This document shows positions 1 through 8,454 of a stretch of DNA of 64,000 bases, piece after piece. Source of the stretch: Streptomyces sp. NBC_00078 (GTDB lineage Bacteria > Actinomycetota > Actinomycetes > Streptomycetales > Streptomycetaceae); the NCBI RefSeq assembly GCF_026343335.1, contig NZ_JAPELX010000001.1:8494001-8558000 (forward strand), read 5' to 3'. The notes below the pieces were generated by a model, which saw only the letters and a list, made by a program, of their open reading frames with translations, ran no database searches and was not told where the DNA came from. A program made the translations under genes and the position numbers. Position 1 is the stretch's first letter; every line of letters starts with the position of its first letter.

Positions 1-1020
1 CTGCGGGTCCAGCCAGCGGCCCTCGTACATGAGGCGGCCCAGACGCCGTCCCTCGTTGTGGTACTGGGCGAGGGTGTCCTCGTTGTGGATCGCGTTGACC
101 AGGCGCTCGTACGCGTTGTGCAGCAGGGCCATGCCGGGCGCCTCGTAGATGCCGCGGCTCTTGGCCTCGATGATCCGGTTCTCGATCTGGTCGGACATGC
201 CCAGGCCGTGGCGGCCGCCGATGGCGTTGGCCTCCATCACCAGGTCGACGGCGGAGGCGAACTCCTTGCCGTTGATCGTCACCGGGCGGCCCTGGTCGAA
301 GCCGATCGTCACGTCCTCCGTGACGATCTCGACCTCGGGGTCCCAGAACCGCACGCCCATGATCGGCTCAACGGTCTCAACGCCCGTGTCGAGGTGTTCC
401 AGGGTCTTGGCCTCGTGGGTGGCGCCCCAGATGTTGGCGTCGGTGGAGTACGCCTTCTCCGTGCTGTCGCGGTAGGGCAGGCCGTGCGTGAGCAGCCACT
501 CCGACATTTCCTTGCGGCCGCCGAGCTCGGTCACGAAATTCGCGTCCAGCCAGGGCTTGTAGATGCGCAGGTGCGGGTTGGCGAGCAGGCCGTAGCGGTA
601 GAACCGCTCGATGTCGTTGCCCTTGAAGGTCGAGCCGTCGCCCCAGATCTGGACGTCGTCCTCGAGCATCGCCCGCACCAGCAGCGTGCCGGTGACGGCG
701 CGGCCGAGCGGAGTGGTGTTGAAGTAGGCGCGCCCGCCCGAGCGGATGTGGAACGCCCCGCAGGTGAGCGCCGCCAGGCCCTCCTCGACCAGTGCCGCAC
801 GGCAGTCGACCAGGCGGGCGATCTCGGCACCGTAGGTCTTCGCACGACCGGGCACCGAGGCGATGTCTGGCTCGTCGTACTGACCGATGTCGGCGGTGTA
901 GGTGCACGGGACGGCGCCCTTGTCGCGCATCCATGCGACCGCGACGGAGGTGTCGAGACCGCCGGAGAAGGCGATGCCGACGCGTTCGCCGGCGGGAAGG
1001 GAGGTGAGGACCTTGGACAT
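1..1020 (-). CDS. argG: argininosuccinate synthase, C-terminus beyond left edge
   Basis: Joins citrulline and aspartate using ATP to give argininosuccinate, the penultimate cytoplasmic step of arginine synthesis. The visible 340 residues start MSKVLTSLPAGERVGIAFSG; the PP-loop AFSGGLDTS lies at residues 17-25, followed by the long internal region typical of the E. coli-type (about 450-480 aa) enzyme, which Streptomyces uses. The C-terminal quarter lies outside the window. The ATG at 1020 is the only plausible start. No Shine-Dalgarno precedes it on the minus strand, while a CATACT -10-like box ends 6 nt before the ATG, so the message may be leaderless. The divergent gene at 1114 is unrelated. 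Confidence 0.95.
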   Translation of the reverse strand, partial: MSKVLTSLPAGERVGIAFSGGLDTSVAVAWMRDKGAVPCTYTADIGQYDEPDIASVPGRAKTYGAEIARLVDCRAALVEEGLAALTCGAFHIRSGGRAYFNTTPLGRAVTGTLLVRAMLEDDVQIWGDGSTFKGNDIERFYRYGLLANPHLRIYKPWLDANFVTELGGRKEMSEWLLTHGLPYRDSTEKAYSTDANIWGATHEAKTLEHLDTGVETVEPIMGVRFWDPEVEIVTEDVTIGFDQGRPVTINGKEFASAVDLVMEANAIGGRHGLGMSDQIENRIIEAKSRGIYEAPGMALLHNAYERLVNAIHNEDTLAQYHNEGRRLGRLMYEGRWLDPQ

Positions 1021-1056
1021 AGGAAGAGTATGCATCATCTCGCATGGTCATGCAAA
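1021..1056 (-). promoter_or_regulatory. argG promoter overlapped by ARG-box-like half-sites
   Basis: On the minus strand TTGCAT, 17 nt, CATACT can be read as -35 and -10, with the argG ATG 6 nt after the -10. The stretch 1029-1056 is built from ATGCA-type half-sites (TATGCAT, CGCATG, CATGCAAA), resembling known Streptomyces ARG boxes bound by the arginine repressor AhrC/ArgR. Overlap of half-sites and promoter would fit repression by arginine. The promoter elements are read by eye. Confidence 0.55.
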
Positions 1057-1113
1057 GAGGGTTCCGGCAGGGTTCCTCTCCCCGAGGTGCCGCCATTCGG
1101 GCACCATGATCGT

Positions 1114-2202
1114 GTGACATACGCGGTGACTGTGGACATGGACCTTCCCAAGGGCGCCCCGGAGCTCGACGTTCTTCAACGGGAGGGCGTCGTCTTCCTG
1201 CTGCGCAGGGGCCTCGATTCGATCGCGGCCATCGAGGGACCCGACGGGATGGAAGTCGACCTGGTCGACGACGTCATCGCCGTCCACCCCGGCGGCGCCC
1301 TGCTCAAGCTCTTCATCGACGCTCCGGCACTGGAATTCGCCGAGGACGCCGCGCGTGAGGTGGTCGCGGAGCTGCTGGAACGGACCGAGCCGCTCGCCGA
1401 CTGGGAGATCACCCGCTGCGGGGTGGACCTGCACCCGGAACTGCTGCAGGAGAGCCTCGACGCGGCCGACGGCCCCGACGCCCCGCCGGCGGACCCCGCG
1501 GAACGGGCCCGCCGGCACGCCGAGGCCGAGCCCTCCGGCGGCACCGGCCGTGTCGACGAGGCGGCCGAGGCCGAGGACATGCGGAGCAGGCTCCGCGCCC
1601 TCGCGCCGAGTCTGCGGGCCTTCCCGCTCGAGGCGTTCGGCCACTCCGACGGCGAGGAGGAGGGGATCGTCAGCCGTGAGGCGGCGGAAGTGGCCGCCGG
1701 CGCTCTCGTGTACGCCATCGATCTTCTGGTCGACGAACTGTTCACGGATCTCGCGGGCCTTGAGGAGGACGGCCCCACCGTCGCCGAGGCCGACGCGCCG
1801 TTCATGATCCTCGACGAGCTGCCCCCGCAGCTCGGCCTGCAGTACACCGTCCTGTTCGTGCGCCGTCTCACCGTCACCGCCGTGACCATGACCGGCCGTC
1901 TCACCCAGCCGGACTTCGGCCGGCCGAGCTGCCTGGCCGAGGAACTGTTGCTGAAGTTCCTCGTCGCGCAGGCGGAGGCGACAGCGGATCTCTACGAGCT
2001 GCTGAGCGACGAGGTCGAGACGGCACTGCACATCTTCGCCGACGGCGTGTGCGAGGACATGGACCACGAGTGGCTGTACACCCCGGCCGTGGACGGCATC
2101 GGCAACGGCACCGTCCAGGACTGGTTCATCCCCTTCGACGACGAGCGGTACGTCCATCCGTATGCCGCGAACGGCGACAGCGGCGACGAGGACCTGGACT
2201 GA
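1114..2202 (+). CDS. hypothetical acidic protein, 362 aa
   Basis: I do not recognise the family. The product is acidic and ends in a Gly-Asp-Ser-Gly-Asp-Glu-Asp-rich tail. An N-terminal alpha/beta part (about residues 1-110) is followed by an acidic, Pro/Ala-rich linker (about 125-165) and a mainly helical C-terminal half containing VYAIDLLVDELFTDL. No signal peptide or membrane span is seen. Start: GTG at 1114 (reads as MTYAVTVDMD) is preferred over ATG 1138 because the extra residues form a sensible strand, but neither has a strong ribosome-binding site. It is divergent from argG with under 100 bp between them. Confidence 0.7.
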   Translation: MTYAVTVDMDLPKGAPELDVLQREGVVFLLRRGLDSIAAIEGPDGMEVDLVDDVIAVHPGGALLKLFIDAPALEFAEDAAREVVAELLERTEPLADWEITRCGVDLHPELLQESLDAADGPDAPPADPAERARRHAEAEPSGGTGRVDEAAEAEDMRSRLRALAPSLRAFPLEAFGHSDGEEEGIVSREAAEVAAGALVYAIDLLVDELFTDLAGLEEDGPTVAEADAPFMILDELPPQLGLQYTVLFVRRLTVTAVTMTGRLTQPDFGRPSCLAEELLLKFLVAQAEATADLYELLSDEVETALHIFADGVCEDMDHEWLYTPAVDGIGNGTVQDWFIPFDDERYVHPYAANGDSGDEDLD

Positions 2203-2232
2203 CTCCCGTCACGCCGGGGCGGACCTAGGCTG

Positions 2233-3123
2233 GTGTCCGTGCACATCAGCTCCCTTTCCACACAGGACGGCGACGCCGGTCCCGGCGCGGCTGCGGCCCG
2301 GATCACCGGCCGTTCGGTGCGCAGCGAGCGCCGGTTGTCCGGTGCGCTTGCCGAAGTCGGCCTGGACGGCGGGCAGTCCGTGATCGTCAAGCGGGCGGAC
2401 CCGCCCGGCGCGGTACAGGCCGAAGCGGCGGGACTGCGCTGGCTGGCCGATGCCGGCGCGGTCGCCGTTGTGAACGTCCATGGGTACGACGCGCGTTGGC
2501 TGGTGACCGGCCTGGTCCCGCCGGGCAGACCCACGGCCCGCTCGGCGGAACGGTTCGGGCGTGGACTGGCAGCCCTGCATGCCGCGGGCGCACCGGCGTT
2601 CGGCGCGCCACCGCCCGGTGGCCCGGTCGAGGCATACATCGGGCTCGCCCCGATGCGCAATGTTCCCGGCGCCGACTGGCCGCACTGGTACGCCGAGCAG
2701 CGTGTGCTGCCGTATCTGCGCGGCGCGGTCGACCGGGACACGATCCGCCCCGCCGAGGCGGCCGCGGTCGAGCGGGTCTGCGAGCGGCTGCCGGAACTGG
2801 CGGGGCCCGCCGAACCACCCGCCCGGCTGCACGGCGACCTGTGGAACGGCAACGTGCTCTGGGGGGCCGACGGGGAGGCCTGGCTGATCGACCCGGCCGC
2901 GCACGGCGGGCACCGGGAGACCGACCTGGCGATGCTCCACCTCTTCGGCTGTCCGCACCTGGAGCACGTACTCGACGGCTACCAGCAGGTGGCGCCCCTC
3001 GCGGACCGGTGGGCGGACCGGATCGCTCTGCATCAGCTGTTTCCGCTGCTGGTGCACGCTGTGCTCTTCGGCCGCGGCTTCGCCGAACAGGCCCTCGCGG
3101 TGGCGCGAGGAGCCCTGGCGTGA
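2233..3123 (+). CDS. fructosamine kinase family protein
   Basis: A kinase-fold phosphotransferase of the fructosamine-3-kinase family, which phosphorylates sugar adducts on amines or proteins so that they break down. The 296 residues carry the family's catalytic loop HGDLWNGN at about 200-207 and the metal-binding DPAAHGGHRETDLAM segment from about 219; the VIVKRAD strand near 50 holds the ATP-binding Lys. Start GTG 2233; GTG 2239 is an alternative. It follows the unknown acidic protein by 30 bp and may be cotranscribed. Length matches bacterial homologues (about 290 aa). The true substrate cannot be told from sequence. Confidence 0.85.
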   Translation: MSVHISSLSTQDGDAGPGAAAARITGRSVRSERRLSGALAEVGLDGGQSVIVKRADPPGAVQAEAAGLRWLADAGAVAVVNVHGYDARWLVTGLVPPGRPTARSAERFGRGLAALHAAGAPAFGAPPPGGPVEAYIGLAPMRNVPGADWPHWYAEQRVLPYLRGAVDRDTIRPAEAAAVERVCERLPELAGPAEPPARLHGDLWNGNVLWGADGEAWLIDPAAHGGHRETDLAMLHLFGCPHLEHVLDGYQQVAPLADRWADRIALHQLFPLLVHAVLFGRGFAEQALAVARGALA

Positions 3124-3407
3124 AGTGGGCGGCCCGGTGGGAAGTGAGCGGCGAGTGCCGCCCGCGCGGGCGCGAACGAGTACCGTCCCGTACGCCTACC
3201 AGCCCCGTGCAGCCTGCAGCAGGTGGTCGCGGACCAGGGTCACGTGCGGATTGGCGAAGGCGCCGGGGCGCACGCCGCCGTGTACTGCCCCGGCGGCCAC
3301 GGTCCAACAGCCATGGGTGAGGACCCGGGCTGTGCTGTGCGGTCGTAGCAGCAGCGGTGGACCAGTTCTGCGGTGCTCAGGGCAAGAACCTCTCCGATGC
3401 CGAGAAC
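3124..3407. other. intergenic stretch, no supported gene
   Basis: About 280 bp after the kinase gene. A minus-strand reading frame ending at 3196 has plausible codon usage over its last 45 codons but no start signal and no family I recognise; it could be a remnant. I see no RNA gene. Confidence 0.4.
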
Positions 3408-3433
3408 GGACCTCCCACGGTGTTGGGAGGTCC
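3408..3433. promoter_or_regulatory. perfect 10-bp inverted repeat upstream of hydrolase gene
   Basis: GGACCTCCCA and its exact complement TGGGAGGTCC are separated by a 6-nt loop. The structure ends about 60 bp before the hydrolase start, has no trailing T-run on either strand, and lies where an operator or an intrinsic attenuator would be expected. It could also end transcription coming from the kinase gene. Confidence 0.6.
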
Positions 3434-3494
3434 ACCATCGGCCGGGTGTTCAGGCCCATGCCGGGTGGCCGACGGCCCTCGTAGCGTCATGGTC

Positions 3495-4484
3495 ATGGCT
3501 GACAACAAGAACGTCACTGGCAGGCGGCACGTGATGCGGGTCGCGGCAGGGATCGGGGGTGCCGCGCTCGCCGCCGGCCTCGGTGTGCCGAACGCGAGCG
3601 CGGCGGACGCGGACGGCCTCGGGTCTCGCCGCCGTCATGCCGTACGCACCTATGTCCTGGTCCACGGCACGCACAGCGCAGGTGCCTTCTGGACGGCGAT
3701 CGGCCGCGAACTGGCGCTCCGCGGACACCGCGTCATCGCCGTCGACCAACCCCTGCACGGCACCGAGAGGTTCATGCCCGAGGCGTACCAGACACAGGAC
3801 CTGCCTGCCCTTGCCACGGAGGCCTCGCCCATCGCCGCCCTCACGCTGGACGACTACGAGCGGCGCGTCACCGGCGTCGTACGCCGCGCCGCCCGGCTGG
3901 GCGGCCCCGTGGTGCTGGTCGGGCACAGTATGGGAGGCGTCTCGGTCAGCAGGGTCGGCAGTGCCGTGCCCGAACTCCTCGCGCACATCTGCTACATGGC
4001 CGCGTTCTGCCCGAGCCGGAGCATGCCCTCCCTGAACGCCTGCGCCGCCTCGCCCGAAGGGCAGCACGCCATCACTCCACTGGACCAACTCGTCGGAGAC
4101 CCCTCGAAGTTGGGCGTGCTGCGCCTCAACTGGCGTACATCCGACCGCCGGGACCTCGCGGTGTTCAAGGAGATGATCTGCGCCAACTATTCGGACCTCG
4201 CGTTCCTGCGGGTGCTGGAGGGCATGCAGACGGACGAGTCGATGACCGCGTACGACGGCCGGGCCGTGGGCCGGGCGGAGGCGTGGGGCCGGATCCCCCG
4301 CACCTACCTGCGGTTCGGCAAGGACAGGACCGTCGCGGCCCAGCTCCAGGACCGCATGATCGCGGAGGCCGACGACCTCACCCCGGACAACCGCTTCACC
4401 GTCCGCAGCATCCCCGACGCGGGACACCTGGGCCCCGAGGACCCCACCCGTGTGACCGACATGCTGCATGGCCTGCGGGTGTAA
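3495..4484 (+). CDS. alpha/beta hydrolase, probable Tat-exported esterase
   Basis: A 329-residue alpha/beta-hydrolase-fold protein. The N-terminus (MADNKNVTGRRHVMRVAAG) has a twin-arginine pair, a hydrophobic alanine/glycine stretch and an Ala-Ser-Ala end near residue 36, so export by the Tat route is likely. The mature part opens with YVLVHGTHSAGAFW (oxyanion region). The nucleophile elbow GHSMGG is at about 143-148, the acid is probably the Asp of FGKDRTV near 276, and the base the His of DAGHLG near 310. It resembles the plant-type EstC/salicylate-esterase group. ATG 3489 is an equally possible start. A perfect hairpin lies just upstream. Confidence 0.82.
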   Translation: MADNKNVTGRRHVMRVAAGIGGAALAAGLGVPNASAADADGLGSRRRHAVRTYVLVHGTHSAGAFWTAIGRELALRGHRVIAVDQPLHGTERFMPEAYQTQDLPALATEASPIAALTLDDYERRVTGVVRRAARLGGPVVLVGHSMGGVSVSRVGSAVPELLAHICYMAAFCPSRSMPSLNACAASPEGQHAITPLDQLVGDPSKLGVLRLNWRTSDRRDLAVFKEMICANYSDLAFLRVLEGMQTDESMTAYDGRAVGRAEAWGRIPRTYLRFGKDRTVAAQLQDRMIAEADDLTPDNRFTVRSIPDAGHLGPEDPTRVTDMLHGLRV

Positions 4485-4572
4485 CCGCGCGGGCGCCCGG
4501 GCACGCCGAGGTGTTCACTGGACGTTCAGCCGAGCGACAGTTTGTTCGGTTCCCAGTGAGCACACTCGATTC

Positions 4573-5529
4573 ATGGCGACTGTTCAAGCAACCGACACGA
4601 ATCCCGGCGAGCTCAAAGACGTCCCCGGCTGGTTTCCGCCGCTGGACCAGACCCTGTTCACCTGGTTCCTCGAACGGCAGGAGACGCGCGGCTTCGGGGG
4701 CGACCTGGTGGAGCTGGGCGCCTACATGGGCAAGAGCGCCGTCCTGCTCGGTCACCACCGCCAGGACGGTGAGGAGTTCACGGTCTGCGACCTGTTCGGG
4801 GGCGAGGCACCGGACGGGGCCAACCGCGCAGAGACGGCGAAGTCGTATGCCTCGCTCACCCGGCAGGCCTTCGAACGCAACTACCTGGCCTTCCACGGAA
4901 ACCTGCCCACGGTGATCGAGGCGCCCACCTCCGTGATCTCCAAGGAGGTGGCCGCGGACAGCTGCCGCTTCGTCCACATAGACGCCTCGCACCTGTACGA
5001 ACACGTCCACGACGACATAGGCGCGGCCCGCGACCTGCTGCTCCCGGACGGCATCGTCGTCCTCGACGACTTCCGCTCCGAGCACACTCCCGGCGTCTCG
5101 GTCGCCACCTGGGAGGCGGTGCTCAACCGCGGGCTGCGTCCCATCTGCCTGAGCACCCAGAAGCTGTACGGCACCTGGGGCGACCCGGAGCCCGTCCAGG
5201 AAGAGCTGCTGACGATGCTCAGGGCCCGTACGGACGTCGGTCTGAGCGTCCAGGAGGCCGCGGGCCACCGGTTGGTCCGCACCCGCGCCCACAAGGGGAT
5301 GCAGGCGCCGCCCTTCCCGCGCTCCCGGTACTACACGGGGCCCGAGCAGCCGAAGTCCTCGACGCCGGCCGGCCATGCTCCCGCTGCCACGCCCCGCCGA
5401 CCGCGATCCCGGGCCCGCCGCATCGGCGTGGACCTGCTGCCCCCGATCGTGACCCGGGCGATACGCCGGGCTCTCGCATCCGGCGCCCAGGGTGCCGCTG
5501 GGCGCGCGGCACGCCGAAGGTCAGCGTGA
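4573..5529 (+). CDS. class I SAM-dependent methyltransferase (Methyltransf_24 type)
   Basis: 318 residues. The SAM-binding motif I, VELGAYMGKSAVLLG, lies at about 46-60; CRFVHIDASHLYEHVHDD gives the acidic loop and the motif near 135; LLLPDGIVVLDDF follows. This arrangement matches the Methyltransf_24/TylF-like class, which methylates small molecules or sugars. The C-terminal 60 residues are Arg/Ala/Pro-rich and look disordered and basic. The ATG was chosen because everything upstream in frame is low-complexity and this start opens the conserved domain properly. A 7-bp inverted repeat (4515-4521 with 4553-4559) sits upstream. Acceptor substrate unknown. Confidence 0.78.
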   Translation: MATVQATDTNPGELKDVPGWFPPLDQTLFTWFLERQETRGFGGDLVELGAYMGKSAVLLGHHRQDGEEFTVCDLFGGEAPDGANRAETAKSYASLTRQAFERNYLAFHGNLPTVIEAPTSVISKEVAADSCRFVHIDASHLYEHVHDDIGAARDLLLPDGIVVLDDFRSEHTPGVSVATWEAVLNRGLRPICLSTQKLYGTWGDPEPVQEELLTMLRARTDVGLSVQEAAGHRLVRTRAHKGMQAPPFPRSRYYTGPEQPKSSTPAGHAPAATPRRPRSRARRIGVDLLPPIVTRAIRRALASGAQGAAGRAARRRSA

Positions 5530-5731
5530 CAGGCGTCGGTCGCCGGTGAAGCCGCTGGCGCAGTAACCAGCCCCGGATCTCGTCCCGGCGAGCGGGTGGG
5601 CCGCTTCGTGGAACCGCTCCACCCGCTGCTCGGCCCGACATTTCGCGGCCCGGGGTGGAGCGTTCGACCGCACGCCGCTTTCCGAGGCTCGACGAGATGG
5701 AGGAGATGCCCCGACAGCCGTTCCGGTCGCG

Positions 5732-6571
5732 CTACTCGGCCAGACTCTGGGTGCCGACCACCGAGAGCAGCTCCAGCTTCTCTGCCGCCTCGGTGCCCGG
5801 TTCGGCCGAGTAGACGATGATGTGCAGGTCGTTGTTCTCCACGCGCAGGGTGTCGCAGTCCAGCGTGACCAGACCGACCTGCGGATGCTCGACCGTCTTG
5901 CGAGCGGCCTCCAGACGGCCGACGACACCCGACTCCCACAACTCGGCGAACCGCTCGCTCTTGGCGCGCAACTCCGCGATCAGGCAGCGCAATTGACGAT
6001 CGGCCGGATACCGGGCGGCGGTCGTCCGCAGTTCGGAGACCATGCCGACCTGGAAGGCCCGCCATTCGTCCGGGGTGTGCCGCACCCGGGTCGGCCAACC
6101 GAGGAAGTTGCGCCACACACCGTTGCGTTCGAAACCGCGCAGACCGGACGGGTCACCCATCAGCGCCCCGTACATGGGGTTGGCCACCAGCAGCGTCATC
6201 GCCGCGTCGGACACCGCGACGGGCGTGTCCACCAGCCGGTCCAGCAGCCGCTGGACGCTGGGCGTGATGTGCCCGGGCACCAGCTCGGGACCCGGCGGCA
6301 CCAGCTCCGCCAGCCTGTACAGATACGCCCGCTCGTCCCCCGACAGCCGCAGCGCCCGGGCCAGCGCCTCGACGACCTGCCCGGAGGGGTTGGCCGCCCG
6401 GCCCTGCTCCAGGCGAGTGATGTAGTCGACCGAGATCCCGGCCAGCAGGGCCAGCTCCTCGCGCCGCAGACCGGCCGCGCGCCGGTGGCCGCCCGCGGGC
6501 AGCCCCGCCGCCTCCGGGGAGACCCGGTCGCGCCAGCGCCGCAGAGCCTGTCCGAGTTCTGTCGCCGTCAT
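5732..6571 (-). CDS. XRE-family regulator with MmyB-like ligand domain
   Basis: 279 residues. An N-terminal Cro/C1 helix-turn-helix, LRREELALLAGISVDYITRLEQGRA, occupies about 36-60, and a C-terminal MmyB/PAS-like sensor domain (MYGALMGDP, WRNFL, LRCLIAELRAKSERFAELW) fills the rest; this two-domain form is abundant in Streptomyces and typically controls an adjacent oxidoreductase. It is divergent from the SDR gene at 6673 with 100 bp between, so it very likely regulates that gene. Start ATG 6571; a GTG 12 bp upstream is possible since the GAGGGG sits directly against the ATG. Confidence 0.88.
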   Translation of the reverse strand: MTATELGQALRRWRDRVSPEAAGLPAGGHRRAAGLRREELALLAGISVDYITRLEQGRAANPSGQVVEALARALRLSGDERAYLYRLAELVPPGPELVPGHITPSVQRLLDRLVDTPVAVSDAAMTLLVANPMYGALMGDPSGLRGFERNGVWRNFLGWPTRVRHTPDEWRAFQVGMVSELRTTAARYPADRQLRCLIAELRAKSERFAELWESGVVGRLEAARKTVEHPQVGLVTLDCDTLRVENNDLHIIVYSAEPGTEAAEKLELLSVVGTQSLAE

Positions 6572-6672
6572 CCCCTCAGTGAACACCGTGCGCCGTGCCC
6601 GTGCCTGGTACCCGCAGTCCCAGGAAGAAGGGTCTTCTGGCTGATGATGCCGCCGCGCCGGAGCCTGGACGC

Positions 6673-7380
6673 ATGACGACAACACTGATCACCGGAGCCA
6701 ACAAGGGCATCGGCCACGAGACCGCACGCCGACTCATCGCCACAGGTCACACCGTCTACGTGGGGGCCCGTGACGCCGAGCGCGGCCGCCGGGCCGCCGA
6801 GCGGCTGGGTGCGCGCTTCGTCCTCCTCGACGTCACCGACGACGCGACGGTCGAGGCCGCGGCCAAGACCGTCGAGGCCGACGGGGGCCTCGACGTACTG
6901 ATCAACAACGCCGGCATCGAGACCAGGGGCGAGGGCAACAGCGTGCCCACCGCCGAGACGGTGACCGCCGACCAGATGCGGAACACCTTCGAGACGAACG
7001 TCTTCGGCGTCATCCGCGTCACCCACGCCTTCCTGCCCCTGCTGCGGCGCTCGTCCGCACCGGTCGTGGTAAACGTCAGCAGCGGCCTGGCCTCGCTGAC
7101 CCATCTCTCCGACCCGGAACACCCCGCGCACTTCTACCCGGGCATCGCCTACCCGACGTCCAAGACCGCGGTGAACATGATCACCGTGCAGTTCGCGAAG
7201 GCATTCCCGGACATGCGTATCAACGCCGTCGAGCCCGGCTTCACGAAGACCGACCTGAACGACAACACGGGTACCCAGACCGTCGAGCAGGCCGCCGAGA
7301 TCATCGTGCGCATGGCGCAGGTCGCGCCCGACGGTCCGACCGGCGGCTTCTTCGACGCTGGTGGTCCGCTGCCCTGGTGA
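6673..7380 (+). CDS. short-chain dehydrogenase/reductase
   Basis: A 235-residue classical SDR that oxidises or reduces a small alcohol or ketone with NAD(P)(H). The cofactor motif TGANKGIG is at 7-14, NNAG at about 77-80, the active-site Ser in VNVSSG, and the catalytic pair in YPTSK (about Tyr160, Lys164); PGFTKTD follows. It belongs to the subgroup found beside XRE/MmyB-like regulators, and here the regulator lies divergently. Nothing in the neighbourhood fixes the substrate. Confidence 0.9.
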   Translation: MTTTLITGANKGIGHETARRLIATGHTVYVGARDAERGRRAAERLGARFVLLDVTDDATVEAAAKTVEADGGLDVLINNAGIETRGEGNSVPTAETVTADQMRNTFETNVFGVIRVTHAFLPLLRRSSAPVVVNVSSGLASLTHLSDPEHPAHFYPGIAYPTSKTAVNMITVQFAKAFPDMRINAVEPGFTKTDLNDNTGTQTVEQAAEIIVRMAQVAPDGPTGGFFDAGGPLPW

Positions 7381-7458
7381 GAAAGAGCTGAACCAGCTGG
7401 GGTGCGCCTGCCGAAGAGTTCACGCCGACTGAGTCGTCTCTGACAGGCATGCAGGGCA

Positions 7459-8205
7459 TCACTGGCCGCTGCGCCGCAGCCGCACGCGATACGAGTAGTG
7501 CTCGGGCAGGAAGTGGCTGATGGCCAGCTCGACGAGCCGGCCGCCGACGGTCTGGTACGCGCGGTCGATACGCAGCACTGCCCGGCCGGGTTCGCAGCCG
7601 AGGTGCTGGGCGATCTCGGGGGTTGCCTCGGCGACGGTGATGCTCTGTTCCGCCTCGGCGATCGGTTCGGGCAGCCGTTGGTCGAGCAGCCCGATGACGG
7701 TGAAGGCGTTGGAGGAGCCCGGCAGCGTCAACTCCTCGACCTTCTCCAGTAGTTGGCCCACGGCGGGCGGCAGCCAGACGGAGGTGTGGCAGAAGGCCAC
7801 GTCGTCGTGCAGCCGGAGGAAGGCCAGCTTGTGCACCCGGTCGGTGTCGAGGCCGAGTCGCCCCGCCGCCTCGACGTCGACCCGCCGATGCAGAGGCGTG
7901 ACCACGTCCATGCGGGTGTCGATGGACAGCCCCATCAGATCGTCAACCGAGCCGAACTGCCGCAGGTACTGCTCCTCGCGGGGCGTGGCGAACGTCCCGC
8001 GTCCCGGTACCCGGTAGACCAGCCCCTCGGTGACGAGGTCCTGGAACGCCCGGCGCACGGTCTGCCGGCTCACCCCGTACGTCTCGGCGAGCTCCGCCTC
8101 CGTGGGCAGCCGGACGCCGTCGGGATAGTCGTGCCGCAGGATCGCCGTCCGCAGCTCCCGGGCGAGCCGGACGTATGTGCTCTCCCGCTGCGGCTGCTCA
8201 GGCAT
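7459..8205 (-). CDS. GntR-family regulator (HutC subfamily)
   Basis: 248 residues: winged helix at about 10-75 (RLPTEAELAETYGVSRQTVRRAFQDL) and a UTRA effector domain to the end (ISHFLPEHYSYRVRLR). Its ATG overlaps the last codons of the acyl-CoA dehydrogenase remnant, so it is the last gene of a former operon with the CoA-transferase and the MmgE/PrpD remnant. An autorepressing local regulator of that operon is expected; a dyad over the operon promoter at 9949-9966 is the candidate operator. Confidence 0.9.
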   Translation of the reverse strand: MPEQPQRESTYVRLARELRTAILRHDYPDGVRLPTEAELAETYGVSRQTVRRAFQDLVTEGLVYRVPGRGTFATPREEQYLRQFGSVDDLMGLSIDTRMDVVTPLHRRVDVEAAGRLGLDTDRVHKLAFLRLHDDVAFCHTSVWLPPAVGQLLEKVEELTLPGSSNAFTVIGLLDQRLPEPIAEAEQSITVAEATPEIAQHLGCEPGRAVLRIDRAYQTVGGRLVELAISHFLPEHYSYRVRLRRSGQ

Positions 8206-8425
8206 CGAGACCGCCTCGGGCCACCAACTGCGCTGCGATCACGTTCCGTTGGATCTCGTTCGTCCCCTCGCCGACGATCATCAGAGGTGGCTCCCGGAAG
8301 TACCGCTCCACGTCGCCCTCCGTCGAACAGCCGTAACCGCCGTGAATCCGTACGGCGTTGAGCGCGATCTCCGTCGCCGTCTCGGACGCGGCGTCGGCCT
8401 CACGAGCCGCGTACGGCGTCAGCGC
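8198..8425 (-). pseudogene. acyl-CoA dehydrogenase, C-terminal remnant (75 codons)
   Basis: In frame from an in-frame TGA at 8426-8428 to a TGA at 8198-8200, the translation carries the acyl-CoA dehydrogenase C-terminal signature: NAVRIHGGYGCSTEGDVERY then MIVGEGTNEIQRNVIAAQL. A full enzyme is about 380 aa, so about 80 percent of the gene is gone. There is no start codon or ribosome-binding site of its own. It sits between the CoA-transferase gene and GntR in the same direction. Confidence 0.88.
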
Positions 8426-8454
8426 TCATCGGGAAGCTCTCCACATCGTCGTGG

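Noticed and set aside
3196..3459. An 87-codon minus-strand gene
   Set aside because: Codon use is plausible at the end but there is no RBS or known family, and the frame start runs through the 3408-3433 hairpin.
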